61,725 nt of DNA from Pseudomonadota bacterium. Its GTDB lineage: Bacteria; Pseudomonadota; Alphaproteobacteria; Rhizobiales; Xanthobacteraceae. A model generated the notes under the pieces. That model saw nothing but the letters and a program-made list of their open reading frames with translations. It did not search any database and was not told where the DNA came from. Location of the stretch: contig JAEWIX010000026.1 of the NCBI GenBank assembly GCA_023386885.1, positions 1 to 61,725 of the forward strand. Direction: 5' to 3'. This document shows positions 26,364 to 34,782 of this stretch, one piece after another. The translations under genes and the position numbers were made by a program. How positions within the stretch are numbered: the stretch's first letter is position 1; each line of letters starts with the position of its first letter.

Positions 26364-27542
26364 TTAGGTGACGGAGCGTTGCTCGGTCGCCTTGGTCACC
26401 AACAGTTTCGCGCCGATGATGCCGACCAGCGTGACAATGACGCCGCATATAATCAGCGTCGGCATCTTGCCGATATGGGAGATACCGAAGCCGTAGGCGA
26501 TCGGCCCCGCCGTCTGTCCGAGAAAGAAGAAGCACGAGTGCAGCGACAGCGAGGTCGCGCGGGCCTCGACCGCGAGTTCGCTGGCGAACACCTGCATGCA
26601 GCCATGCAGCATGTAGAAGCCGAGCCCCATTACGACGAAGCTCGCCATCTGCGCCTGCCACGGCAGACCAAGACCGAGCACGACGAGTTGCAACGCCATC
26701 AGGGCGCCGCCGCCGATCATCAACCCACGCACGCCGAGCCACGGCAGCAGCCGCGTCACGCTCGCGGTGTAGACCAGCCCGCCCAGCGCGAAGCCGGCGA
26801 TGACGATGCCGGCGATCGACAATCGCGTCTCGCCGAGATCGAACAGGAACGCCGCGACGAAAGGAAACACGCCGAGGACGCAACAGCCTTCGGCGAACAC
26901 CACGCTGTAACAGACGCGTGTACGCGGATTGTGAAACAGCACCTCGTAGCCATGCCACAGCGTCTTGAGATTCGAACCGCCAGAGGCGATCGTGGTCGAA
27001 CTCTTGCTGAGGCCAAAGCCGACAGCGACGGAAGCGATCACCGTTGTTACGCCGAGAAATCCCAGCACGCCGCGCCAGCCGAACAGATCGCCGACCACGC
27101 CGCCGAGCGTCGAGCCGAGAATGTTGCCGATCATCGCGCCCGCCAGCACCCGACTGATCGCGATCTGCCGTCCCGAGACCGGGACCAGATCGCTGGTCAG
27201 GCTGAGCGTCACCGGGAATACGCCGCCGGCGCCGACGCCGCACAGGATGCGCGTCACCAGCAGCAACGGATAAGTTTCCGCGAACGCGCCGAGAATGCTG
27301 CCGACGCCAAGCAAGGCCAAACACGCCACCATGACGCGGGCCTTGCCGATCAGATCTGCGAACGCGCCAATGATCGGCTGCACAATGGCGAAGGTAAAGG
27401 CCAGCGCCGACGACAGGCCGGCGGCCTGCGCGATCGAGACGGACAGATCGTCGGCGATATGCGGGATCACCGGGTCAATCGCGCGTACCGAAAGATTAGC
27501 CGCGAACGACGCCAGCGCGATCAGGTAAAGGACGGATGGCAT
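26364..27542 (-). CDS. MFS transporter
   Basis: A 392-residue major facilitator protein with about 12 hydrophobic segments. It shows the loop 2-3 motif-A-like region (GAFADLIGKARVMV) and a TM5 glycine-rich stretch (GAMIGNILGSTLGGVVGDLFGWR), which point to the drug:proton antiporter or sugar-efflux type. The ATG at 27542 is preferred; a GTG at 27557 would add five residues. The substrate cannot be deduced. It follows kdsA on the same strand, with a 44-base palindromic repeat in the gap, and meets queF tail to tail with 7 bases between. Confidence 0.88.
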   Translation of the reverse strand: MPSVLYLIALASFAANLSVRAIDPVIPHIADDLSVSIAQAAGLSSALAFTFAIVQPIIGAFADLIGKARVMVACLALLGVGSILGAFAETYPLLLVTRILCGVGAGGVFPVTLSLTSDLVPVSGRQIAISRVLAGAMIGNILGSTLGGVVGDLFGWRGVLGFLGVTTVIASVAVGFGLSKSSTTIASGGSNLKTLWHGYEVLFHNPRTRVCYSVVFAEGCCVLGVFPFVAAFLFDLGETRLSIAGIVIAGFALGGLVYTASVTRLLPWLGVRGLMIGGGALMALQLVVLGLGLPWQAQMASFVVMGLGFYMLHGCMQVFASELAVEARATSLSLHSCFFFLGQTAGPIAYGFGISHIGKMPTLIICGVIVTLVGIIGAKLLVTKATEQRSVT

Positions 27543-27581
27543 CAGAGCGAACGCCACCTCGCAGAGTCGAAATTGTGTGAC

Positions 27582-27625
27582 GCGTTTTCTTGACGCGAAC
27601 CGGCCACCACTTCGCTTGAAAACGC
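27582..27625. repeat. 44-base palindromic repeat, copy 1
   Basis: GCGTTTTC and GAAAACGC form the ends, with AACCGGCCACCACTT in the centre. The copy at 60613-60656 has the same length and differs at about seven positions. It lies between kdsA and the MFS gene, just past the kdsA stop, where it could act as a hairpin in the transcript. Confidence 0.85.
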
Positions 27626-27642
27626 TTCTGGATAGGCGCGCA

Positions 27643-28500
27643 TCAATGCGCCCCGGTTTTGGCGAGTTTGTCGAAGGCCATCAGCGTCCGCACCAGTGCC
27701 TCGAACTCGTTCAGCGGCACCATGTTGGGGCCGTCCGACGGGGCATGATCGGGATCGGGATGCGTCTCGATGAAGACGCCGGCGACGCCGACGGCGACGG
27801 CCGCCCGCGCCAGCACCGGCACGAATTCGCGCTCGCCGCCGGACGAGGTCCCCTTGCCGCCCGGCTGTTGCACCGAATGAGTCGCGTCGAAAATCACCGG
27901 CGCCTTGGTGGTGCGCGCAAGGATCGGCAGCGCACGCATGTCGGACACCAGCGTGTTGTAGCCGAACGACGCGCCGCGCTCGGTCACCAGCACGTTGGGA
28001 TTGCCGCCGCCGACGATCTTCGCCACCACGTTGGTCATGTCCCACGGCGCGAGGAACTGGCCCTTCTTGACGTTGACCACCTTGCCGGTCGCAGCCGCCG
28101 CCAGCAGCAGGTCGGTCTGCCGGCACAGGAAGGCCGGGATCTGCAACACGTCGACCGCCTGCGCCACCTCGGCGCATTGGCTAGGCTCATGCACGTCGGT
28201 CAACACCGGCAGGCCGAGCGACGAACGGATTTCGGCGAAGATCGGCAACGCCTGCTGCAAGCCGATGCCGCGCGCCGCCGTGGCGCTGGTGCGGTTGGCC
28301 TTGTCGAACGAGGTCTTGTAGACGAGCCCGATGCCGAGCCGGCCCGCGATCTCCTTCAGCGCGTGAGCCGTCTCCAGCGCATGCGCCCGGCTTTCAAGCT
28401 GGCACGGCCCGGCGATCACCGCGAGCGGCAGCGCATTACCGAATTTGGCAGCACCAAGATCGACGACCGACGACGGCGTGGAAGACGTAACGGGGTTCAA
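27643..28500 (-). CDS. kdsA: 3-deoxy-8-phosphooctulonate synthase (KDO-8-P synthase)
   Basis: Condenses arabinose 5-phosphate and phosphoenolpyruvate to KDO-8-phosphate for the lipopolysaccharide inner core. The 285-residue product shows AVIAGPCQLESR, KTSFDKANRTS, PVLTDVHEPSQC, IPAFLCRQTDLL and FDATHSVQQPGGKG, all diagnostic of KdsA. Translation starts at a TTG (28500) with AAGGA seven bases upstream; no in-frame ATG exists nearby. It lies between the NIPSNAP gene upstream and the MFS gene downstream, away from the main lipid A cluster. Confidence 0.95.
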   Translation of the reverse strand: MNPVTSSTPSSVVDLGAAKFGNALPLAVIAGPCQLESRAHALETAHALKEIAGRLGIGLVYKTSFDKANRTSATAARGIGLQQALPIFAEIRSSLGLPVLTDVHEPSQCAEVAQAVDVLQIPAFLCRQTDLLLAAAATGKVVNVKKGQFLAPWDMTNVVAKIVGGGNPNVLVTERGASFGYNTLVSDMRALPILARTTKAPVIFDATHSVQQPGGKGTSSGGEREFVPVLARAAVAVGVAGVFIETHPDPDHAPSDGPNMVPLNEFEALVRTLMAFDKLAKTGAH

Positions 28501-28597
28501 GCTGGAATCCTTTCGCGGCGACCATGCCGGATGGCCCCCGCCGTCACAAGCGGCGGATGGCGATACGAGGGTTGCGCCAGATGCGTTATGGCGCCGC

Positions 28598-28924
28598 TTA
28601 CTTGACCGATGAAAATGCCGTCGGTTGCAGGAACTGATTGACGATGTTGTCGACGATCTGGCCGTCCTTCTCGCTCTCGGCGCGTGCGGTCAGCCAGGCC
28701 GGATCGGTGGCGAAGGCGGTCCATTTGGTTTCCCGCTCTGCCATCGAGTCCCATGCCAGGAAATAGGTCAGTTCCTGATTGGACGTCCCCACCAGCGTGG
28801 TGAAAAATCCCGCCTGGCGGATGCCGTGCTTCTCCCACAACTTCAACGTCACCGTATCGAAGCGCCTGAGCAGCGCCGGCAGCCGGCCGGGGACGCAACG
28901 ATAGACGCGCATTTCATAGATCAT
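28598..28924 (-). CDS. NIPSNAP family protein
   Basis: A 108-residue ferredoxin-like (dimeric alpha/beta barrel) protein. MIYEMRVYRCVPGRLPALL at the start and FLAWDSMAERETKWTAFATD in the middle are characteristic of NIPSNAP proteins. The biochemical role is unknown. The ATG at 28924 follows AAAGGAAA with good spacing; the ATG at 28942 is less likely. It is divergent from the PAAR gene and about 97 bases upstream of kdsA. Confidence 0.88.
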   Translation of the reverse strand: MIYEMRVYRCVPGRLPALLRRFDTVTLKLWEKHGIRQAGFFTTLVGTSNQELTYFLAWDSMAERETKWTAFATDPAWLTARAESEKDGQIVDNIVNQFLQPTAFSSVK

Positions 28925-29069
28925 GGGTGTTTCCTTTTGCACGGCGATGTCATGTGTGGCGGTTATAGCCGGAGCCTGCTCGACTGTCCCAATGGCGTCC
29001 GAAACATTTTCGCCGCGATTGGCCGGTTCAATCGACGCTCAAATCGAGAATGGCAATGAGGGGCTGAGA

Positions 29070-29408
29070 ATGCGAATGTTTCTCCTGACCGGACTGGTGG
29101 CGGGCGCCATCGTCGCGACGGCGGGCTTGGCGGCGGCACAATCGCCGAGCCCCTCGCCCGGCGTCATCACCGGCGGCGCGGATAACGTCATGGTCAACGG
29201 CAAGCCGGCGGCGCGGGTCGGCGACACCACGAGCGACGGCTCGATCGTCGAGGGCGTGCCCAACGTCTTCATCAACGGAAAACCCGCGACCGTGATCGGT
29301 AACCGCACCGGCTGCGGTGGCGCCGTCGCCGGCGGGGCGACGGGCGTTTTCATCAACGGCAAGCCGATGGCCCGCCAGGGCGATCAGACGTCGGGCTGCG
29401 CGAAGTAG
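29070..29408 (+). CDS. PAAR-motif protein with Sec signal peptide
   Basis: A 112-residue protein. Residues 1-23 form a signal peptide (RMFLLTGLVAGAIVATAGL, cleavage after AAA). The rest is a PAAR domain with three repeats of the NGKPAAR.GD type: VMVNGKPAARVGDTT, VFINGKPATVIGNRTG and VFINGKPMARQGDQT. Canonical PAAR proteins cap type VI secretion spikes and are loaded in the cytoplasm, so a signal peptide is odd, and no VgrG or other type VI gene is nearby. GAGGGG sits six bases before the ATG at 29070. It is divergent from the NIPSNAP gene and convergent with pyrG. The function is not known to me. Confidence 0.88.
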   Translation: MRMFLLTGLVAGAIVATAGLAAAQSPSPSPGVITGGADNVMVNGKPAARVGDTTSDGSIVEGVPNVFINGKPATVIGNRTGCGGAVAGGATGVFINGKPMARQGDQTSGCAK

Positions 29409-29430
29409 ACGAGCGCGGAATAAGCTTGCG

Positions 29431-31062
29431 CTAGACCAGCCGGCTCTGCACCACCGCAGCCTGAATGAACGAGGCGAACAGCGGGTGCGGCTCGAACGGC
29501 CGCGATTTCAGTTCGGGGTGATACTGCACGCCGATGAACCACGGATGGTCCTCGTATTCGACGATCTCCGGCAGCACGCCGTCCGGCGACAGGCCGGAGA
29601 AGCGCAGGCCGTGCTGTTCGAGCCGGTCCTTGTAGGCGGTGTTGACCTCGTAACGATGACGGTGGCGCTCGGACACTTCCAGCGCGCCGCCATAAATCTG
29701 CGAGACCCGGCTGCCTTTCACGAGCGCGGCGGGATAGGCACCGAGCCGCATAGTGCCGCCGAGGTCGCCCGCCTTCGAACGCTTTTCGAGTTCGTTGCCG
29801 CGCAGCCATTCGGTCATCAGGCCGACCACCGGCTCGTCGGTCGGGCCGAACTCGGTGGAGTTCGCCTTGTCGATTCCAGCGAGATTGCGCGCCGCCTCGA
29901 TCACCGCCATCTGCATGCCGAAGCAGATGCCGAAATACGGCACCCGCCGCTCGCGCGCGAACCGCGCCGCCCGGATCTTGCCTTCCGCCCCGCGCTGACC
30001 AAATCCGCCCGGCACCAGAATGCCGTCGACATGCTCCAGCATCGGCGCCGGATCGTCCTTCTCGAACACCTCGCTCTCGATCCAGTCGAGGTTGACCTTG
30101 ACGTTGTTGGCGATGCCGCCGTGCGACAGCGCCTCGATCAGCGATTTGTAGGCGTCCTTCATGCCGGTGTACTTGCCGACGATGGCGATGGTCACCGCGC
30201 TTTCCGGATTGCGGACGCGTTCGTTGATGGTGTGCCAGCTTTCGAGCGCCGGCGGGGCCTTCGGCTCGATGCCGAACGCGGCCAGCACCTCGTCGTCGAG
30301 CCCGGCCGCATGATAGCCTTCCGGCACGGCATAGATGTTGTCGACGTCGCGCGCCTCGATCACCGCGCTCTCGCGGACGTTGCAGAACAGCCCGAGCTTG
30401 CGCCGCTCCTCCTTCGGGATAGGACGGTCGGTGCGACACAGCAGGATGTCGGGCTGGATGCCGATCGAGCGCAATTCCTTGACCGAATGCTGGGTCGGCT
30501 TGGTCTTCAACTCGCCCGCGCTCGGGATGAACGGCAGCAGGGTCAGGTGGACGTAGATCGCATGACCGCGCGGCAGATCGTTCTTGATCTGGCGGATCGC
30601 CTCGAAGAACGGCAGACCCTCGATGTCGCCCACCGTGCCGCCGATCTCCACCAGCACGAAATCGTAGCCGTCATTGCCGTTGAGGACGAAGTCCTTGATG
30701 GCATTGGTCACGTGCGGAATGACCTGAATGGTGGCGCCGAGATAATCGCCGCGCCGCTCCTTGGTCAGGATGTCCTGATAGATGCGGCCGGTGGTGATGT
30801 TGTCCTGCTTGGTCGCCGGACGCCCGGTGAATCGCTCGTAGTGCCCGAGGTCGAGGTCGGTTTCGGCGCCGTCGTCGGTGACGAACACCTCGCCGTGCTG
30901 ATACGGCGACATCGTGCCGGGATCGAGGTTGAGATAGGGATCGAGCTTGCGAAGCCGGACCTTGTAGCCCCGGGCTTGCAGCAAAGCGCCGAGCGCCGCC
31001 GATGCCAAACCCTTGCCGAGCGAGGAGACCACGCCGCCGGTGATGAAAATGTACCGCGCCAT
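29431..31062 (-). CDS. pyrG: CTP synthase
   Basis: Converts UTP to CTP using ATP and glutamine. The 543-residue product has the normal length. The N-terminal amidoligase domain starts IFITGGVVSSLGKGLASAAL and contains DLDLGHYERF; the C-terminal glutaminase domain has the oxyanion/nucleophile region YFGICFGMQMAVIEAARN and the catalytic His/Glu in HPELKSRP. The gene lies downstream of secG on the same strand and converges with the PAAR gene. Confidence 0.97.
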   Translation of the reverse strand: MARYIFITGGVVSSLGKGLASAALGALLQARGYKVRLRKLDPYLNLDPGTMSPYQHGEVFVTDDGAETDLDLGHYERFTGRPATKQDNITTGRIYQDILTKERRGDYLGATIQVIPHVTNAIKDFVLNGNDGYDFVLVEIGGTVGDIEGLPFFEAIRQIKNDLPRGHAIYVHLTLLPFIPSAGELKTKPTQHSVKELRSIGIQPDILLCRTDRPIPKEERRKLGLFCNVRESAVIEARDVDNIYAVPEGYHAAGLDDEVLAAFGIEPKAPPALESWHTINERVRNPESAVTIAIVGKYTGMKDAYKSLIEALSHGGIANNVKVNLDWIESEVFEKDDPAPMLEHVDGILVPGGFGQRGAEGKIRAARFARERRVPYFGICFGMQMAVIEAARNLAGIDKANSTEFGPTDEPVVGLMTEWLRGNELEKRSKAGDLGGTMRLGAYPAALVKGSRVSQIYGGALEVSERHRHRYEVNTAYKDRLEQHGLRFSGLSPDGVLPEIVEYEDHPWFIGVQYHPELKSRPFEPHPLFASFIQAAVVQSRLV

Positions 31063-31205
31063 GGGACTTAACCTCTACGCTGACCTGAGCGATTCGCCAA
31101 AACGAATCGGAACCACGGCCCGATCGCGAGCCATGCTGTGGGTGACTTGAAATTCAAAACGAAAACAGGATATTGGAGACGTTTCTCAACAATTCACATT
31201 GAGGA

Positions 31206-31225
31206 GCCTTGCAGAATTGCAAGGC
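31206..31225 (-). terminator. terminator-like hairpin after secG
   Basis: GCCTTGCA pairs with TGCAAGGC (8 bp) around ATTC, immediately after the secG stop, with partly pairing GAG/CTC flanks. The following sequence is TCCTCAATG rather than a T-run, so it may be a weak terminator or a processing hairpin. Confidence 0.5.
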
Positions 31226-31226
31226 C

Positions 31227-31601
31227 TCACTGCGAGCGCGGAGGCTGCGGAGCGCTGGGCGCCTGCTGTTCCTGCTGCTTCAACGAATCAAGCACGCCGC
31301 CACCCGTCGGGGCGACCGGCGTTGCCGGCTGCGACAAAGGGGCGGTGGTATTGTTGATGAGCGAGGTGGGCGCCCGCTCGTGATTCGCAAGCCACGACAA
31401 CAGCAGGCTGGTGACGAAGAACAGCCCGGCCACGATAGCGGTGGTCCGCGTCAACAGGTTGGCGGTGCCACGGCTCGACATGAAGCCGCCGCCCCCGCCG
31501 CCGCCGATTCCGAGGCCGCCGCCTTCGGACTTCTGAATCAGCACCACGCCGATCAGCACCACGACCAGCATCAGGTGAATAACGATAATGACGGTATCCA
31601 T
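31227..31601 (-). CDS. secG: preprotein translocase subunit SecG
   Basis: A small inner-membrane subunit of SecYEG that stimulates protein export. The 124 residues have two membrane helices (about 3-23 and 50-72) separated by the family's glycine-rich loop (LGIGGGGGGGFMSSRG), and a Pro/Gln-rich C-terminal tail. The FMSSRGTANLLTRTTA motif is typical. The gene sits between tpiA and pyrG on the same strand. Confidence 0.95.
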   Translation of the reverse strand: MDTVIIVIHLMLVVVLIGVVLIQKSEGGGLGIGGGGGGGFMSSRGTANLLTRTTAIVAGLFFVTSLLLSWLANHERAPTSLINNTTAPLSQPATPVAPTGGGVLDSLKQQEQQAPSAPQPPRSQ

Positions 31602-31756
31602 CGGGACCTTCCATCGCAGCGCCGGCAGCGGACGACGTCCGCGGGCAGCAGGCGAGTTATGAATTCGCAGGGTGTCTACACGACCGGCGGGGCGATTGTC
31701 ACCCCTGCCCGGTCAGGCTAGGCACGCAATCAGGCGTCGGACCGGCTAACGCCTAA

Positions 31757-32512
31757 TTAGGGACAGGCGGTGGCAATCGCAAGAAAGTCGGTCGCCTTCA
31801 GGCTGGCGCCGCCGACCAGCGCGCCGTTGACGTTCGACACCGCCATCAGTTCTGCGGCGTTCGACGGCTTGACCGAGCCGCCATAAAGCAGCCGAATGCC
31901 GACGGCCTCGCCGCCAAATCGACTGGTGAGGGTTTTACGCATGAAATCATGCACTTCAGCGACTTCCCCGACAGTCGGGGTGCGTCCGGTGCCGATCGCC
32001 CAGACCGGCTCGTAGGCGACCACCGTATTGGACGCGGTCGCGCCGTCCGGCACCGAACCCGCGAGCTGCCGCCCGACCACATCGAGCGCCTGCCCGGCAT
32101 CGCGCTCGCTTTGCGTCTCGCCGATGCAGATGATCGCCACGAGGCCCTCGTTCCAGGCGGCCTCGGCCTTGCGCCGCACCAACGCATCGGTCTCGCCGTG
32201 ATCGGCACGGCGCTCGGAATGACCGACGATGACGGCGGTGGCCCCGGCGTCGACCAGCATCTGCGGGGAAATATCCCCGGTATGTGCGCCGGAGGCCGCG
32301 ACATGGCAGTCCTGCGCGCCGATCGCCACCCGCGAGCCGATCACCGACGCGGCCGACGCAAACAGCAATGTCGCAGGCGGGCACACCAGAAGATCGGCCT
32401 TGCGCCAGATGTCACCGGCGCCGCGGGCGATGGCCGCCAATTCAGTCAGGGATGCCTTGAGGCCATTCATCTTCCAGTTGCCCGCGATCAGCGGGCGAAG
32501 CGGCTTGGTCAT
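31757..32512 (-). CDS. tpiA: triose-phosphate isomerase
   Basis: Interconverts dihydroxyacetone phosphate and glyceraldehyde 3-phosphate. The 251-residue TIM barrel shows the active-site Lys region AGNWKMNG, the catalytic His in VGHSERR, the catalytic Glu in VAYEPVWAIGTGRTP (loop 6 hinge), and the phosphate-binding LYGGSVKPSNA. The ATG at 32512 is chosen over a start at 32572 that would add 20 unrelated residues. It is divergent from the ppiD-type gene. Confidence 0.96.
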   Translation of the reverse strand: MTKPLRPLIAGNWKMNGLKASLTELAAIARGAGDIWRKADLLVCPPATLLFASAASVIGSRVAIGAQDCHVAASGAHTGDISPQMLVDAGATAVIVGHSERRADHGETDALVRRKAEAAWNEGLVAIICIGETQSERDAGQALDVVGRQLAGSVPDGATASNTVVAYEPVWAIGTGRTPTVGEVAEVHDFMRKTLTSRFGGEAVGIRLLYGGSVKPSNAAELMAVSNVNGALVGGASLKATDFLAIATACP

Positions 32513-32856
32513 GGGATCGAACTCTCGGATTTCGGCTGACGGATGTGCCGACGGCGCAACGCCATCGTGCAAAACGGAATTCGGACAGAGCCAATAGCCG
32601 CCGCGACCGATGCTGACAACGGCTAAGCCGTGGATTGCGCGTTTCCGCCACGGTTGCGACGGCGCGACGGGCTCTTTATGATGGCCGGATCAGTTCGTGC
32701 CGCCCTTCGGACGCCTTCCGGCGACGTGGAACGCCGGTTCATGCCAGCACTTGTCCGGAACCCGCGCCGGCGGGCGGCTTGGCGCTTCACCGCACTCCAT
32801 GACGCCCGAATTCGCTCCGGAGACGGCCCGCTCCCTCCTGCAGACAAGATAGGCCC
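32513..32856. other. divergent intergenic region between tpiA and the PpiD-type gene
   Basis: 344 bases with no supported gene. It should hold promoters for tpiA (minus) and the chaperone gene (plus). Short frames here lack family features. I see a few small GC-rich inverted repeats but no recognisable operator or riboswitch. Confidence 0.6.
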
Positions 32857-34758
32857 ATGCTTCGCGGAATTCGTAACGCCACATCCAACTGGTTCGGCAA
32901 GGCCATCATGACGGTCGTGATGGGCGTCCTGATCATCAGCTTCGGCGTCTGGGGTATCGGAGACATCTTCCGGGGATTCGGCCAATCGACACTGGCCAAG
33001 ATCGGCAAGACCGAGATTTCGATCGAGCAATTCCGCCAGCTCTATACCGACCGGCTGCAACAGATCAGCCGCCAGATCGGCCGGCCGCTTGCCCCCGACC
33101 AGGCCCGCGCCTTCGGCATCGACCGGCAGGTTCTGCAGCAGGTGATCGCGGAGACGACGCTGGACGAAGCAGCGCGCAATCTCGGCCTGAAGCAGTCGAA
33201 CGACGAGATCATGAAGTCGATCACCAACGATCCGAACTTCAAAGGCGCGAACGATGCCTTCGATCCGGTGCGCTTCGCCCAGCTCATCCGCCAAGCCAAT
33301 TTCACCGAGCAGCGCTATATCGCCGAGCAGAGGCGGGTGGCGCTGCGACGGCAACTCGTGGGATCGATTTCCGGCGAGCTGGAGCCGAGCAAAACCGCCG
33401 TTGCCGTCCTCAACCAGTTCCAGAACGAGCAGCGTTCGGTGGAATTCATCAAGCTCGAAACCGCGCAGGCCGGCACCATCGATGCACCGACGCCCGAAAC
33501 GCTCGCAAGTTTCTACGACGCGCACAAGGTGCAGTTCCGCGCGCCCGAATATCGCAAGATCGCATTCGTCGCGATCACACCCGACGAACTGGCAAAGTGG
33601 ACGACGGTGTCCGACGAGGATGCGAAGAAGGTTTACGAGGAGCGCAAGGACACCTTCGCCACCCCAGAAAAGCGTGAGATCTGGCAGATCGTATTTCCCA
33701 ATGCCGAGGATGCCGCTGCCGCTCGCACCCGCCTGACCGGCGGCCTGTCCTTCGATGACCTCGCCAAGGAGCGCGGCCTCAAGCCGTCCGACGTCGATCT
33801 CGGCACGGTTGCCAAGTCGGCGATCATCGACGCGAAGGTGGCCGATGCCGCCTTCGCGCTGAAAACCGGCGACATCAGCGAACCGATTCCGGGCACGTTC
33901 GGCACGGTGCTGGTCAAGGTCGGCAAGATCGAGCCGGGTAGTCAGGCCAGCTATGAGAGCGTCGCCGCGAACCTGAAGAAGGAAATCGCGCTGGAGCGCG
34001 CGCGCAAGTCGGTGAAGGAACTGCACGACAAGCTCGAGGACGAGCGCGGCGGCGGCGCCAACGTCACCGAGGCTGCGGAGAAATTGAAGCTACCGGTCGT
34101 CACCATCGAGGCGGTCGACCGTTCCGGCCGCGCCCCCGACGGCAAGCCTGTCACGACTATTCCGCAAGGGCTTGATCTTGTTTCGCAGGCCTTCGCCAGC
34201 GACGTCGGTGTCGACAACGAGACGATTTCCTACAACGGCGGTTACGTCTCGTTCGACGTGGTCGGCGTCACGCCCTCGCGCGAGCGGACGCTCGACGAGG
34301 TGAAGGATCAGGTCGAAGCGCGCTGGCGCGCCGACCAGATCACCAACAAGTTGCGCGCCAAGGCGACCGAGATGGTCGAGAAACTCAATCAGGGCGGCAA
34401 GCTGGCCGACCAGGCGTCAGCTGTCGGCCTCAAGGTCGAAACCGCAGAGAAGTTCAAACGCGACGCCACCGTGGCCAACCTGCCAGCCGGCGCGGTCGCG
34501 AGTGCGTTCCGCACCGCGAAGGACTCGGCAGGCCAAAGCGAGGGCGCAAGCCCGACCGAGTGGGTGGTGTTCCGCGTCACCGACGTGATCGAGCCGACGC
34601 TGGACCTCGCCTCGGAGGAGGCCAAGAAGCTCAAGACGTCCGTGGAGCGCGGCCTCGCCGATGAACTGGTCGGCCAGTACGTCATCAAGATGGAAAACGA
34701 GATCGGCGTGACGATCAACCAGCCGGCGGTCGCGCAGATCACCGGCGCCAACAACTGA
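32857..34758 (+). CDS. ppiD: PpiD-like periplasmic peptidyl-prolyl isomerase/chaperone (SurA N-terminal domain)
   Basis: A 633-residue membrane-anchored folding factor. A basic N-terminus precedes one membrane helix (about 14-34, MTVVMGVLIISFGVWG). A SurA-N-like helical chaperone region follows (about 40-230), then a parvulin-like PPIC domain (about 265-360, REIWQIVFPNAEDAAAART, DVDLGTVAKSAI), and a long C-terminal helical region. The parvulin domain looks divergent, as in PpiD, so isomerase activity is uncertain. It assists proteins leaving the Sec translocon. It starts a plus-strand run and is followed 24 bases later by trpD. Confidence 0.87.
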   Translation: MLRGIRNATSNWFGKAIMTVVMGVLIISFGVWGIGDIFRGFGQSTLAKIGKTEISIEQFRQLYTDRLQQISRQIGRPLAPDQARAFGIDRQVLQQVIAETTLDEAARNLGLKQSNDEIMKSITNDPNFKGANDAFDPVRFAQLIRQANFTEQRYIAEQRRVALRRQLVGSISGELEPSKTAVAVLNQFQNEQRSVEFIKLETAQAGTIDAPTPETLASFYDAHKVQFRAPEYRKIAFVAITPDELAKWTTVSDEDAKKVYEERKDTFATPEKREIWQIVFPNAEDAAAARTRLTGGLSFDDLAKERGLKPSDVDLGTVAKSAIIDAKVADAAFALKTGDISEPIPGTFGTVLVKVGKIEPGSQASYESVAANLKKEIALERARKSVKELHDKLEDERGGGANVTEAAEKLKLPVVTIEAVDRSGRAPDGKPVTTIPQGLDLVSQAFASDVGVDNETISYNGGYVSFDVVGVTPSRERTLDEVKDQVEARWRADQITNKLRAKATEMVEKLNQGGKLADQASAVGLKVETAEKFKRDATVANLPAGAVASAFRTAKDSAGQSEGASPTEWVVFRVTDVIEPTLDLASEEAKKLKTSVERGLADELVGQYVIKMENEIGVTINQPAVAQITGANN

Positions 34759-34782
34759 GAACGACGTGAAGGCACGGATTCG

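Noticed and set aside
29317..31071. 584-codon plus-strand open frame opposite pyrG
   Set aside because: It is the antisense of a certain CTP synthase; it is His/Arg/Asp rich, with no family motif, as expected from high-GC codon structure.
32623..34026. 467-codon minus-strand open frame opposite the PpiD-type gene
   Set aside because: Antisense shadow; the plus-strand frame has a membrane helix and recognisable chaperone and parvulin regions.
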